This document shows, in pieces, positions 31,169-43,834 of a DNA stretch of 64,000 nucleotides (its first letter is position 1; each line of letters starts with the position of its first letter). Source of the stretch: Cepaea nemoralis (lineage: Eukaryota; Mollusca; Gastropoda; Stylommatophora; Helicidae). The position numbers and the translations under genes were made by a program. The notes beneath the pieces were generated by a model that saw only the letters and a program-made list of their open reading frames with translations, was not told the origin of the DNA and did not search any database. The stretch spans positions 786,001-850,000 of the forward strand of contig JACEFZ010004196.1 of the NCBI GenBank assembly GCA_014155875.1. Reading direction: 5' to 3'.

Positions 31169-32619
31169 AGTAGCTCACCACGCTTTTATGATATAAAGCC
31201 TTGTTGTTTTCAATACGTAGGCAGCTTTCCTATCGCTAGCACATACTCTGAAAAAGGTTACTCAAAGCCAAATCTTTAAAAAAATGCATCAGGTTTTCAA
31301 TTCTTCAATTCTATCTTAAAACAAATAATTATACACATATGCCTACTCCTTAACTAATTTAAATTAAACTTCGCTTACTCAGCCAACATTGTCCTTCGGT
31401 TCTACACAAACGGACAGGCAATGACTTCCAGGATCTCTCAGGATGCTCGAGCAAAAACGTTCCCAAATCAATGTCATTCCATATCACACACTGGGAAGAG
31501 AGGCATGATGGAGAAAGAAAATCCAGCGATACGACGACCTCACAGCAACGGTTAAGTTAACAGCCCCGATAATACAGCAACCTCAAGGCAGGCATCTTGG
31601 TTTCCAGCATAGTGACGCCCAAGGACTGCGGTTTCTGACAAGGCCTGGAACAATTGACTGCGTTCAAAGAGCAGCACCTCCCAACTTCACACGATTAGAC
31701 ATCGATCAGAGAGCAGCTTTTCTCGACAGTAGGCCCTCCCCACGATCAGACTGCGATCAGAGAGCAGCTTTGGTAAGTTCCCTGAAACAACATTGTATGG
31801 CAGCGGCCCTGGTAGGTAGCCCGTTGAAACAACCGACAATGCAGGTAAAAAATGTAAAGCGGCGGCCATAACAAGCCTCTTGAAGTGAACAGTGTAAAGC
31901 GACGGCTATACCAAGCCTCTTGAAAATGATAAGTTCAGGAAAGCGCTAATGGTACGAGTAGGCTGTGTGCAAACAGATTCCGTCTCCCACTTCCGAGAGT
32001 TCTTTAGCGGTATCGCTGCTGTTAATAAGCTTTCCATTTCTTCTTATTCCTCAAAAAGTCTCAAGGTCAGGATTCTGCGGCTTTTAGTTCGCTCCAGGCA
32101 ATCTATCTTCACGAGAAGTAGACAACTGCTCTGTTAGTAAAATGTTTCTACTTGATTCGACTTGCCTTGAAGGTTTCTTTTTCCTGAGCCTCTTATTTCA
32201 AACGATCCAGAAAAAACGTGCTGGTCTTTCTCACTCTTTTGCTTAGCGAGATGATCACAACTGTACAGCAACTCACCCTGGCAAGCCGGCTTTCATAACT
32301 CAGGTGACAACAACTGCCTATACATCTAGGATTCTTGATAGCAACGAGGACTCTGAAAAATATTTACAGACAACCACCCCTAGCCGGGCTTTTGGCTGCT
32401 GTAATTCTCACAGACGACGTAGTGGCCATTTATCAACTTCGCTTTTTCGTTCAACATAAGTATAGAACCGTGCCGTAATTCTGTCTCTGGGTATTTGATG
32501 CAAGCAGAACGAGATCTTCAAAACTTTGATTTTAGTTCGATGTTCGACCTGGACAGCATATTGTGATTCCGCGACACTCCAAGTTCGTATCCTGTGTCAT
32601 GGGCACCAAATCAGTCCTT
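31169..32619 (-). other. Leader and primer site of outer element
   Basis: About 1.45 kb with no supported frame. At 32590-32609 the minus strand reads TTTGGTGCCCATGACACAGG, about 10 nt from the 5' LTR. TGGTGCCC there complements a tRNA ending GGGCACCA, as elongator tRNA-Met does in several animals; only those 8 nt can be vouched for. Around 31720-31910 short segments recur (GATCAGAGAGCAGCTTT twice, CCAAGCCTCTTGAA and ACAAGCCTCTTGAA). Confidence 0.55.
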
Positions 32620-32863
32620 TGTAACAGCGCACAAATAAATAGGACTAACAAGTTCTGTGTTAGAGTATAAATAGAGATTTATTTCATCTTGATGACAACT
32701 TCTACAACCTTCATACAACATGGCGTCTTCTCTCTTCCAGGCCCAGATGTTGACTGGTTCCTAACAACAAACTACGTCACGACTTGAGCATCCTTCTTCC
32801 CATTCCATCCTGATGCTCAAGCGTGCTGTAGTTTTGCCCACCCAATATACACATACTGCTACA
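32620..32863 (-). repeat. 5' LTR of outer element
   Basis: 244 bp, differing from 19679-19922 at two positions by eye; followed by the duplication TACC and then LINE sequence. Confidence 0.93.
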
Positions 32864-32867
32864 TACC

Positions 32868-35575
32868 CTTCATGCATGAGTGGAACTATTCCACAATGGA
32901 CAGAAGAGTTGGTGGGCAGCCAATCTTCTTTAGTGCCTTGAACAGACCTTCACGACTGACCAAATCAAATGCCTTTGTGAGGTAGATGAAGGCAATACAC
33001 ATTGGTTGATTCTGTTCACGGCATTTTTCTTGCATTTGTCGCAATGAGAATAGGATATCAATGGTAGACCGGTTCTGACGGAAGCCGCACTGTGATTCGG
33101 GGTAGACTTGATCTCCCAGGACTTGAAGTCTGTGCAGGACAATTCTGGCAAATACTTTCCCAACAATACACAGAAGTGAGATACCCCTATAGTTGTTACA
33201 GTCGCTCCGATCTCCCTAGTTCTTGTACAGTGTTATGATGCTTGAATCTTTGAAATCATGTGGGACTTGTCCTTCTCGCCAGCATAGCTCTATTAGCTGG
33301 TGGATCTGTAGAGTGTGTGTGTCTTGCCCACACCTGATAACCTCTATTGGAATCCCATCCTTACCTGGACCCTTGCCAGATGCAAGTTCATTTATAGGAC
33401 ACTTAACTTATGTTATGGTGGGAAGTGTGTCCAGGTAGTTAAGAGTTGGTAGAGCTTCTATGGCGTTGAGGGCATCATCGGTTAGTTTGATCTCACTTGA
33501 GTAAAGCTCCAAATAGTGCTCTACCCATCTGTCCATCTGCTATTTCTTATCAGTGATGATTTCTCCCGTCAAGGTTTTCAATGGTGCACTTCTTTTGATC
33601 ACTGGACCATAGGCTTTCTTTATTCCTTCATACATGCTTCTGATGTTTCCCTTATCGCTTGCGATTTGAATGGACTCACATAACTTGATCCAATAATCAT
33701 TTGCACACTGCCTGGCAGCCTTTTGAACATCCTTCCTAGCTTGCTTTAGATCACTCAGAGTGTTACGCGTTGGTCTTTCCTTGTTTTTAAGAGAGCTATC
33801 TGCTTCTTATCAATCAAGGGCAGCAGAGTCTGGCTGTTTGCCGCAGACAAGTCCTGCCTCTGATGATCCACAGTGCCGTAAACCCCTACGGCAGTTTTAT
33901 AAAGAGTTTCCTTAAGTTGACCCCACTTTTAATTTACTGTACAATTTTCTGGTGTATCAGTGAAAGTGTCTTCAAGTTGCTGTTGAAACTGAAAGCACTT
34001 TTCAGGATCGTGAGTGTTAATAATATTAATCCTGGGGCTAGATTTGTGTTTAGCTGTGTAGATTCTCTTTGGTCTCAGTCTAACCCTTGCAACAACCAAA
34101 GAATGATCCGTATCACAGTCAGCACTGTGGTAACTTCGAGTCAATGATATATGGTTAAGATGTTGTCTCCGTGTGATGATGAAGTCCAGCTGGTGCCAAT
34201 GGCCGGATCTTGGATGTTTCCATGTGACCTTATGCAGCTATTTTGTTTCAAAAAAGGAATGTGTAATACATAGGTCATTTCTGGTGCAATGCTCCAGCAG
34301 TCTTTGCCCATTTTCATTCATGCGACCGATATTGTATTTTCCAAGGCACACTGGTCATGAACTCGAGTCCTTGCCCACACGAGCATTGAAGTCACCGAGC
34401 ATATAAATGTAGTCAGATTTTGGAACTGCCTTGATCACGGAGTCTAACTCCTCATAGAACGAATCCTTCACATCATCAGAGGAATCGAGTGTCGGTGCAT
34501 ATGCAGTAATAATGGTGGCAAAACCACAAGAGGTTGCCAAGCGCAGGGATAATAGTCTTTCATTTCCTCCTGCTGGAATTTCAATCATTCCCAGTAGCGA
34601 ATTTTCACTGCAAAGCCCACACCGTGTTGCCTGCCCTCTACTCTTCCAAAAAAAGGTGTAATTGTTTTTCCCAAGTGACTCTTCCTCAGCGAGGCGAGTC
34701 TCCTGCAGGCCAGCAATATCAATGTTAAGTCGATTGAGTTCGGCATCAATCACAGCCGTTTTTCTCACATCGTCAATATTGATCAAGTCAGTGGAGAATC
34801 CTGGACACATGGTTCTCACGTTCTAGGTTGCAATCCGTAGCTTGAGTTTTCTATTTTTCTTTTTATTTATACCTGGTGCATTGGTTCTACAGCCTGCGAT
34901 TCAGATTTTGTCCTAGCCCCAAGCACCCATTGAAGCAGGCAGGCTGTGACGGATCAGCACCCAATTGGCCGGGGGCTGCCCAGCTTGAGGCGGGCGGTAG
35001 CTGATCAGTGTCACCTTTTTGTGTCTCCCACGGTCAGATGCAACGCGTGGCGCCCCATGTCTACGCCAATTGACAGGGACTTATAACCCGTAACAGTTGC
35101 CTCTCGCTTTGATTCCGAGATCGTTTAAGACCAGGGATGGATTTATTGCCTCTCCATAGCACAAAACATGGGCTAAAATATAGAGATCATGTGTTGCTCA
35201 TGCAGCATGATCCCTCTCTCGGCCTGCCTAGTTCACTCCAGAGGAAAGGTAACACCTCTACATCTGGAACAAGACAAGCTGCAGAAGCTGCCGGATCAGC
35301 AAAGCAATGCTCTAACTGTCCGCCTGTCGGAGCTTCGATCCTAGACCAGCCGCCAACCAAGGCTTAGGGCCTGGTCTGCCCTGCCATGACATTTGTCTTT
35401 AGCTTGCATTTCCTTGCACCAGGGTAAAGCTTGTACCCTCCCAATTGCGAGCTTCCGCCCGAAGCCGTTGGCACAATGTGGGGTGTCGGGTTTGGTAAGC
35501 GCCGCCAAACGTTCGGCGCTAACAGAAAGCAGGTAGTACCGTCTACTGTCATACGGTAGCTCAGTCATATTTGAC
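32868..35575 (-). mobile_element. LINE copy B, 5' part (degenerate)
   Basis: Aligns with copy A from the RT through the endonuclease to the 5' tip. Several frameshifts and stops break it; the longest surviving pieces are 34355-34819 (endonuclease start, LQE motif) and 33929-34144. The TAG between endonuclease and RT in copy A is present here too (about 33540). More decayed than copy A. Confidence 0.88.
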
Positions 35576-35631
35576 ACCTGCATCAGCATCAAAGCATTTA
35601 TTACTATGTATCTTATTATTATTATTATTAC

Positions 35632-35671
<40 letters not shown>

Positions 35672-36013
35672 TATTATGCTTGCTAGTTTGCTTGCGTTCG
35701 TTGGCTTGAGCTCCAACGCGAAGACATGTATGTCGGATGAAGGCATCCTGTTGTCCAACATCAGTGTGATGTCATACAGGACCTGAGGTTTGCGTGAGTA
35801 TCCGTTGTCCCATGCCTGGCTTATTGGTGTGCAGACTGGTGGTTCCTGGCCGTATAGGCAGACACTCTCCGACTTCGGAGGAATCGGCGATCCTACTGAC
35901 TTTAGCCAGGACCCCGAAGGGACCTATTGCCCAGGACGCTCGACGAGGACGCGTCAATAGGTCTTGGCCAGTATTTAACCCGGCCCTGGTGCCTTGGAAA
36001 CACTTCTGCGTCC

Positions 36014-36064
<51 letters not shown>

Positions 36065-36105
36065 GTTTATTACAATTATTATTATTATGATTGGTCTACT
36101 CACAG
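35576..36105. other. ATT microsatellites around a GC-rich unassigned segment
   Basis: (ATT)n at about 35610-35672 and 36017-36064. Between them lies ~340 bp of GC-richer sequence that recalls a retroposon 3' end with an ATT tail, but no coding match was recognised. A pyrimidine tract and CAG at 36103-36105 form the acceptor of the next exon. Confidence 0.6.
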
Positions 36106-36345
36106 AATACCGCTAGAGGGTTTAAGGGTCAAAGGACCGTTTCAACAAATCGACAACAAACAGGCATGGATGTATTCTGCTCACTTTGACTACATGAACG
36201 CACAGAAAGGAAGACCGACGGTTCGAATCTTCGGCATCGTTCAGAGGAGCCTTCTCAAGACCGTCTATTGCAACTTAAGTATCAGCGGTGGCAGTCTGAT
36301 CAACGATAGTAGAGTCATAGAACTGCCAGATAATCATGATGTGTG
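36106..36345 (+). CDS. GT92 (DUF23-like) glycosyltransferase, upstream exon
   Basis: An internal exon of 240 bp between acceptor CACAG (36101-36105) and donor GTAAGT (36346-36351). It begins with the last base of a split codon and ends with two bases of the next. It encodes about 79 residues including WMYSAHFDYM, RPTVRIFGIV and TVYCNLSI, the pattern of the region upstream of the catalytic domain in GT92 proteins (a YSA-D segment, then VRI, then a VYC Cys). The phase matches the exon at 53740, where the joined codon would be Trp. GT92 enzymes are Golgi type II membrane proteins transferring galactose to glycans, as C. elegans GALT-1 does to core fucose. The membrane-anchor exon is not visible and must lie further upstream. 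Confidence 0.72.
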
Positions 36346-36378
36346 GTAAGTGCCAGTTATTTCTGAATGTCTTCTTCT

Positions 36379-36527
36379 TCTGCTGCCGCTGCCGCTACCG
36401 CCACCGCTGCTGCTGCTGCTGCTGCTGATGCTGCTGCTGCTGCTTCTTCTTCTTCTTCTTCTTCTTCTTCTTCTTCTTCTTCTTCTTCTTCTTCTTCTTC
36501 TCTTCTTCTTCTTCTTCTTCTTCTATG
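36379..36527. repeat. (CTG)n and (CTT)n microsatellite
   Basis: A Leu/Ser/Ala codon-like trinucleotide run, mostly GCTGCT then TTCTTC. Just inside the intron after the donor; could act as a pyrimidine-rich tract. Confidence 0.93.
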
Positions 36528-36894
36528 TCAACAATCAAGGTTCGCCATGTGCCCATTTAGACATGTATCACGAGCAGGGTGGTACGCTTGAGGTCACTGG
36601 TCGCCCAGTGGTCTTTAGTAGTATGGGATGTCCTAATAGAGTCGCATTTGGGGTTGGCAACCCCCGAGGTCACAGTATGAATCGTTATATGGGGATTATA
36701 CCATCCACCTCATGGTGTGACAAAAACAGACCTCATTTTTCAAATCACGCGCGCTTTGGTACCTAACTACTTCCGGTTTTGGATGTTTAAAAGTTAACAT
36801 TTAAGAACTAAAAGATAAATTATATACGAGATAATTTTTATTTTTTTAGTTGTTTATTGTTGTTTCTCTATTGAAGATAAAAGAGAGTGGTTTT

Positions 36895-38215
36895 AGTGGT
36901 CTGTAGTGGACAAGGTTTAAACACTATCATCATGCTGTGACAGATCAGTAAATGAAAAAGTTAAAAAAGTAAAGACGGACAGTATTATGGGTTGTAGCAA
37001 GTATGGCTTGGTTTCATTCGTTGTTATTAGGTGGGTGAGTGTGGGAATCGCTAAACAAAGTAAAGATGGTCGGTATTATTGGTTGTAGTGGGTATGGCAT
37101 ATCTGTCAGGTCTTAGTCAGATATGACTGAGCTACCGTATAACAGTAGACGGTACTACCTGCTTTCTGTTAGCGCCGAACGTTGGGCGGCGCTTACCAAA
37201 CCCGACACCCTACATTGTGCCAACGGCTTCGGGCGGAAGAGCGCAATTGGGAGGGTACAAGCCTTACCCTGGTGCGAGGAAATGCAAGCTAAAGACAAAA
37301 TGTCATGGCATGGCAGACCAGGTCCTAAGCCTTTGTTGGCGGCTAGTCTAGGATCGAAGCTCCGACAGGCGGACAGTTAGATCATTGTTTTGCTGATCCG
37401 GCAGCTTCTGCAGCTTGTCTTGTTCCAGATGTATAGGTGTTACCTTTCCTCTGGAGTGAACTAGGCAGGCCGAGAGAGGGATCATGCTGCATGGGCAACA
37501 CATGATCTCTATATTTTAGCCCAGGTTTTGTGCTATGGAGAGGCAATAATTCCATCCCTGGTCTTAACTGGTCTCGAATGTACATTGGGATCAAGTCGCC
37601 GCTGAACGTGTTGCATAGAGGGCAAACATCAGAAATGGAATAAAGACAAAGGAGAAAATTGTTGTAGATAAGTCACACACCGAGCGTGTGAGACGTATGA
37701 TGGTTCATGATGGCGGAAATGACCACGTGTTCACATGCACCCACTGTGAACGGACATTTACAGCGCAAATTGGCCTTATCAGTCACATTCGCTACCGCCA
37801 TAGCTAAAAGTTATTATGCCTTTCACGATGGCAAGGTGCCAATGTTGTGGGTATGGCTTAGTGAAATTCGTTGTTAAGGGGTGGTTGAGTGGAGAAATAG
37901 CTAGATAAGTGCTTCCGAACACTATCATTATACAGGTTACAAATTAAAACCTTTAGAAAGTAAAGATGACCGGTATCATAGGTTGTAGTGGATATGGCTT
38001 AGTGAAATTCGTTGCTAATGGGTGGGTGAGTGCAGAAGAAGCTATATATATACTTACGAACACTACCTTCATGCGGTATCAGGTAGTTAAATAAAATCTT
38101 TTAAAAAATAAAGAAGCCCGATATTACTGGTTGAAGTGGGTATGGTTAGTGTCATTTGTTGTTAAGGGTGAGTAAGTGGAGGATAAGCTAGAAAAGTGCT
38201 TCCTGAGGTCGGTGT
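36895..38215. repeat. ~150-bp degenerate tandem repeat, interrupted by LINE copy C
   Basis: Recurring landmarks are GGTTGTAGTGGGTATGGCTT, then GTGAAATTCGTTGTTA, GGGTGGGTGAGTG and AACACTATCAT. At least five diverged units. The unit broken by copy C has GTGGGTATGGC on both sides, which may be its target duplication. Parts of the unit recur near 38570-38880. Confidence 0.75.
37107..37842 (+). mobile_element. LINE copy C: internally deleted, both ends kept
   Basis: Plus-strand copy of the LINE A family, 736 bp. The first ~470 bp match the 5' end (to 13086 of copy A) and the last ~260 bp match the 3' end including the C2H2 finger codons and the terminal GGTGCCAA. About 3.2 kb of coding sequence is missing. 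The junction at about 37578 has the short overlap AATG. No protein made, but both ends are intact. Confidence 0.85.
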
Positions 38216-39954
38216 GGCTGAGGCTATGACACAGTGGTTATCTCCGTGTTTGTTTGACTTTTTGTAAACTAACCTATGTGACTTCGGATGCCTATATGTG
38301 ACTAGTCGTAATACAGACTTATAATGTTATCACAACAACTGGCCAAATTGTAAAAGTAAAAGAGGTCTGACGTGCCTTTAATTATATGAGGGTGTGATCC
38401 CATTCTGAGAGACTGAGATAAATTTCAATGTGTATGGTAGTTAGTAGTATGCATGTCGTTATAAAACCGTATTTCTTCATCGTCCATGAACCTGAAATTA
38501 TGTCTTATATCCGCTATTTGACGTCACATCAAGCCTTGATAAGATGAATTTTCAAATCTCACACATTAGGATACGTGTGATCCGATGTGCTTCGGGTTTT
38601 GTATATTTAAATGTTAAACTTTAATTACTAAAAGTAATATTATATACGAGTTAATATTTAAAAACAATTGTATATTTAATGTGTAAAGTGAAAAATTCCA
38701 GATGTGACATGGATAAGGAGGTCTACCATCGATATCTCAATACATATATGAGAATCCAATCGGCCGAAAGCCTTGGGTTTTTTCGTTATATATTTAATTA
38801 AAAGTGACCTATTATATATTACTATGGCGGTTATTACTGCCTGTAGTGGATGGGTCATAAACACTATCATCATACTAATGTCGACTTGTTAAGGATACAA
38901 GGCTCTTTATCAGGCTGTGTGACTGCGTACAGCTGGTCAAGAGGTCACGTTTTTAAGGGGAACATCCAGGACACGAGATTAATGGCTACAACCGGACCAC
39001 GTGGTGGTGTTACATACAGCCGTTCACATGCATAAGGATACATTCAGGACACGTGGATAATGGTTGCATTCGGTCAAATATGGCCTTGCTTCCGTTCATA
39101 TTTGTAAAGGTTTTTCCGGGACACGTGATTAATAAGAATACTACAGAAGGTGTGTCCTGTCGGTTGTCGAACAGGGGACAAACTCGTGATGACAACCATG
39201 CATGAGAGAAATGCCTCTACCTCGTCAACAGAGCATCGTAAATTTAGAATCATCTCACTTCTCTCGCTTTTCTATGTCCGTGTCGTCCTAGGGTCACCAA
39301 GTAACACAAAAGAACATCCAGGCATCAATACAACACAAGGTAGTTTCGAATGTAGTATACGTGAGTTGAACCACTTCATCATAGTGACCGAATAAGCCTT
39401 CTCATACACATAGACGAGAGATGTGATAATTGAAGTCGGGGGAAGGCGTACCTTATACCTAACAGCTAGCTGATCATACACTGAAGAGTTTTTAGTGCAT
39501 TTTATAAACTGCGTTACATACGAACACAACAAGCTGTCCCGGCTGTAACATGACATGTCACGTGCCCGCTGTGTTGACCACCGAAGTTATCATGCCTCAA
39601 TGCAGACATTTACAATTCATTACCTTTCTTTTCAGCTTTCCCGATAACACATTTCCACTGCCAATATATGTTTTTTCAACTTTACTGCTCATTGTTCTAC
39701 GTTTCATATCTAGACAACAGTACAGATTCTACATAACACTTCAACAGTCAAATAGGCAACTATGTTAGACAAATTCTCAAATACTATCTAATTTAAAAAT
39801 TAGATTTCTCTTTGTTGTTTAAAATTTAAATGTTTCATGTAGAAATTTAATTTTTAAATTTTATTTCCGAAATTTAATTTTTAATTTTTGTGACATTTTA
39901 TTCTTGCAAATTTCTTTCATTCAATGATAGTGACTTATTGCATACGATACTTTT
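38216..39954. other. Mostly unassigned; ~85-bp degenerate repeats at 38880-39135
   Basis: No supported gene. CAGGACACG(A/T)GATTAATGG-like and CGTTCACAT-like phrases recur about every 85 bp between 38880 and 39135. The segment 38570-38680 resembles 36765-36840, showing that duplication extends beyond the 150-bp array. From 39780 the sequence is strongly AT-rich (AAATTTAATTTTTAAATTTT). Confidence 0.5.
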
Positions 39955-40330
39955 ATTTTCTGAAATATAGATTTTGTTTGCCCTATTCTGTTTTTAAGCT
40001 CTTCTGTGTACCTACCATCTGATGTTATAACTGACCCCAAATATATGAAATTATCCACTTAATAACGGCTTTTCTCTTCTATTTTGATCTTTCTATTAGT
40101 GTCCGTAATATTTATCTTGCCTTTTATGTCTCTTTACCTTCCACACATTCATACTGCTCTTCACCAATTTTCAGCAGAGTAGAATCATAATTGTATAGGC
40201 ATCTGTTAAGAAGATCGTTTGTCTTTGATATCCTTCTTAGTAGTGACCATACTGGTAGATGGTCACATTCATTATCTAAAAATAGCGTCTAGTATTATAG
40301 GGGACAGATGATTTATCTCCAGTATATTGG
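39955..40330 (-). mobile_element. Degenerate LINE fragment (post-palm RT region)
   Basis: On the minus strand, phrases equivalent to LKIGEEQYECVEG, a short SDGRYTEELKNRIGQ-like stretch and SIFQKIK recall the segment after the catalytic motif in LINE RTs. Many stops. Confidence 0.5.
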
Positions 40331-41040
40331 TAAATTTGCCCAATCATCAGAAAACTGGTTGTGTTGTAATCAAAGAGAATGTTAGTGTTAAGAGGTATGA
40401 AATGTTGAAAGTCGATTAGAATCGGTGGTAGATGGTATTCAAGGGATCAATGAGGTAGAAGTGGTTTTAATAAAGGTCGACTTCATAACAGATACTTTTC
40501 GTTCGCTGGAGGCTTGACGCTGTTGTGAATGTGAAATGACAAAGTGAAAAAGATGTGGAAAAAGTAAGAAATGTTATTTTAGCTTGACTTCAAGAAAACC
40601 CTTGTATTGTTGAGAGATGAAACAATGGTAGGTTAGTGTAGCAGACTTTTTGGTATAGAAAGTGAAGATGACAGCCATGGGAAATGGCCCCTTGATGATG
40701 AATACTCAGATGATAACGAAACTATCCCAGGTGGAGCCACAGACTGCATTGCCATAAATTTTGTTATGACTGTTTCATTGGAGCTCATGTACAGCGGATG
40801 TTTGGAGTTCTTGGTGCTGTGACATGGAAAAGTTGTGAAAGTATCTATGAAATACAGAGACATTTTGTGGTGGAAAGAAAAGCCTAAAGTGTGGAGAGAT
40901 GCGTGAGTAGTCTGTATAAGTGTTTCTTTAGCGGATACTATGGAATGGTAAGTTGAAGCTTTCGATAATGTAAACGGGAGAAAGTGCTGACGTTAATAAT
41001 TATGTAGTGTGAAAGGTCTTTTCAGATAAAAGTTCAAGAC
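40331..41040. other. Unassigned; short acidic frame near 40641-40815
   Basis: One plus-strand frame of about 57 codons (DDSHGKWPLDDEYSDDNE-like, then hydrophobic) may be a decayed coding piece. No family recognised. Confidence 0.35.
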
Positions 41041-41049
41041 ACTCTTGAC

Positions 41050-42530
41050 ATAACCACAGATGCCATATTTTCTTAAATTTGGTAACACATTGTTCTTAGT
41101 TTGGTCGACAAATTTCTTACTTTGCCATACCCATTTCTTAGTTTGGTCGACATATTTTCCTACTTTTTTTAAAAATAAACTTGGTTGAAATATTTCTTAA
41201 TTCGGCCAACATTTTTATTATTGTGGCTGTTATGTGTTCTTACATTTTATAAGTTTGGTCGAAATATTTCTGCATTTGGGCAACATTTTTACCATTTGGC
41301 TAACAAATGTTCCTACCTTTTATAATTTTAACGAGATATTTCGTAACTTGGGCAACATTTTTCCTAATTTGGGTAACACATGTTCTTATGTCGGTCAACA
41401 TCTTTATAAGTTTGGATGAGATATTTACAAGTTTGGATGAAATAGTTCTTACGTTGGCCACTATTTTTCCCATTTGGATAACACGTGTTCTTACATTTTG
41501 TAAGTTTGGAAGAGATATTTATAAGTTTAGTTTGGACATTTTTTACTCGGCCAATAGTCTTTCACATTTGGTTAACACATTTTCCTTCTTTTATATGTTT
41601 GGACGAGATATTAATAAGTTTGGTTGAAATATGTTTTTACTTAGCCAATATTTTCCCCTTTGGTTAAAACAACTTTATTACGTTTTATAAGTTTGGACAA
41701 AATATTTATAAGTTTGATTGAAATATGTCTCTTCTTGGCAGATATATATTTTTTCACATTTGGTTAATAAAGTTTCCTACTTTTCATAACATTGGACGGG
41801 TTATTTATAAGTTTGGTCAACATGTTACTTGATTTGGCTAACATTTTTTCCTACTTTTTATAAGTTTGGTTAAAATATTTCTTAACTTGACGACATGTTT
41901 TCCAACGTTTCATACGTGTGGTCGAGATATTTCTGTATTTAGCCAACATTATTCCCATTGACTAACAAATTTTCCTACTTTTTTAAACATGAATTTGGAT
42001 GATATATTTATAAGATTGGTTGAAATAGTTATTTATTTATTTGGCCAGTATTTTTTCACATTTGGTTAACAAATTGTCCTACCTTTCATAAGTTTGATTG
42101 AGATATTTATACGTTTGGCTGAAATATATTGTTACTTGGTTAATATTTTTTCACACCTGGTTAATTTTCCTACTTCTTATAAGTTTGAACGAGAAATTTA
42201 TAAGTTTGGTTGAAATATTTCTTTACCTGGCAAATATTTTGTTCACAATTGGTTAACAAAGTTTCCTACATTTCAAACGTTTTGACGAGATATTTACAAG
42301 TTTGGACAACAATTTAATTGATTTGGCTAACGTGTTTCCTACTTTGTATAAGTTTGGTGAAGATATTTCTGTATTTGGCAAAACTTTATTTTCCATTTGA
42401 CTAACATATTTTCTACTTTTTATAAGTTTGGATGTGTTATTTATAAATTTGGTTGAAGTATTTCTTTATTTGGCCGATATCTATTTCACATTTGGTTAAC
42501 AAACTTTCCTACATTTTAAAAGTTGGCATG
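41050..42530. repeat. 75-95-bp AT-rich tandem repeat
   Basis: About 15 diverged units built on TTTATAAGTTTGG(T/A)(C/T)GA, then ATATTT, TTTGGCCAATATTTT and CATTTGGTTAACA. Unit length varies. The Phe/Ile-rich frames are by-products. Confidence 0.85.
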
Positions 42531-43834
42531 AGCAATTCCAGTCTGTTTGTTCTCAAACAACGTCAGTGTCATGTTCCCGTTGGTGCGCGCTTGTTTCTGT
42601 TCGTCGTTTTTACATATCGGTATTCCCCGATATTTTTCATAATATCATCATCATCACGTCTGTACGCTATGTGGCAGTATGCCCCCCTCCCTGTAAAAAA
42701 ATGATGAAATCATTTTTCTTCATCATCACGAATTTAAACTGACAGATAGCAGTTCAGACGTAGTGACATATATTGGACTAGTAAGAAGTTATGGTCCCTG
42801 ATAAATCATCCACAAAATAATTTAAAAAAATTATTATATGACGGGCACGCCCAACTAGCTACAAACCTGCGATAGACGTCGTGTAGCCAGCCCATGGGGA
42901 GGCTGTGCTAACTAATTTAACAAATTAGTCCCTCATTTATCCGAAGACAAGCGTCCTCTCTAGGTCAATACCTGGAGTAGGGGACGTGTTTGACATATCG
43001 GTACCAATCCGTCCAAACCAGTGAACGCACTATCTGAAATCTATCCATATATCACTGTCAAGTGTGAGGAGATATCTGCCTATGAGACGTAGACGTCGTT
43101 GTCGTTTTACTTGCCAACTCATAGCGACTTATCCCAACATCGTTGACTAACCATGCAGGTACATACTGTACTGGAACTATTTTAACAGCATATTTGTGGC
43201 TGTATGTATTTATCGATCGCGACTAGAATCATCATGTATGAACTATTTAACAAAACATGATAACGCAATAATTCTTAAATAAGTAACATGTTCAACCAAT
43301 TATCATATTAACGAGTAATCAACCACTATCTAATATCCGTGAAATGCACAATTATTACAGTTCAATATACTGAAGATTCTCACGAATCACAATAAAGTTC
43401 CTAACACAGTCTGTAGTCTCATCGTTAGACTGTGAAAACATTGATCATGTCCGACTATTATTACGCGTATGCAATAACATAATTAAGTATTAATGTAGAA
43501 CATATACCAATTATCTACGATAACTGTTTATCTTAATAATACTTTACACGACGGTTATGGTGCTTCAACGTCTGTTGGTCCCAACGCATAAAACAAGCAT
43601 CTGTATCCCGTCCAAAGTCAATCTAATCATCATGCCAGCAACATGACTCTGGCAATGAACAATATCAAAAAAATATGTACCAATCGCAATTACAATATGA
43701 AACAAAATAAAATGTGTTGATTATTGGAATAATTGTATACCAATTATGGTGTGCATGTAACATACTTAATCGGCCTAACTAACATGTACGACCGCGGACA
43801 ATTAAGCAAGAAAAATGTACATAACAGAAGATTT
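42531..43834. other. Unassigned; may hold the 3' end of an LTR element
   Basis: No gene. Lies downstream (minus strand) of the RNase H fragment, so it may include that element's 3' untranslated region and LTR. No second copy exists in the window to confirm LTR limits. Confidence 0.35.

Larger units (their letters stand above)
19679..32863 (-). mobile_element. LTR element inserted in LINE copy B (outer element)
   Basis: Two 244-bp LTRs (two mismatches by eye) bound the element. On the minus strand they read TGTAGCAG to CTGTTACA. The 4-bp duplication TACC is at 19675-19678 and 32864-32867, and removing the element restores the LINE sequence found in copy A. About 6.5 kb of its length is a second LTR element nested inside. 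The element itself is then near 6.66 kb: a 1.45 kb leader, one unknown frame split by the nested insertion, and about 3.6 kb without coding capacity. No RT, integrase or protease was recognised, so it resembles a large non-autonomous LTR derivative. Confidence 0.9.

Noticed and set aside
36350..36766. 138-codon frame after the first GT92 exon as a further exon
   Set aside because: Half is a CTG/CTT microsatellite and the rest matches nothing; the donor at 36346 and the phase match with 53740 explain the gene without it.
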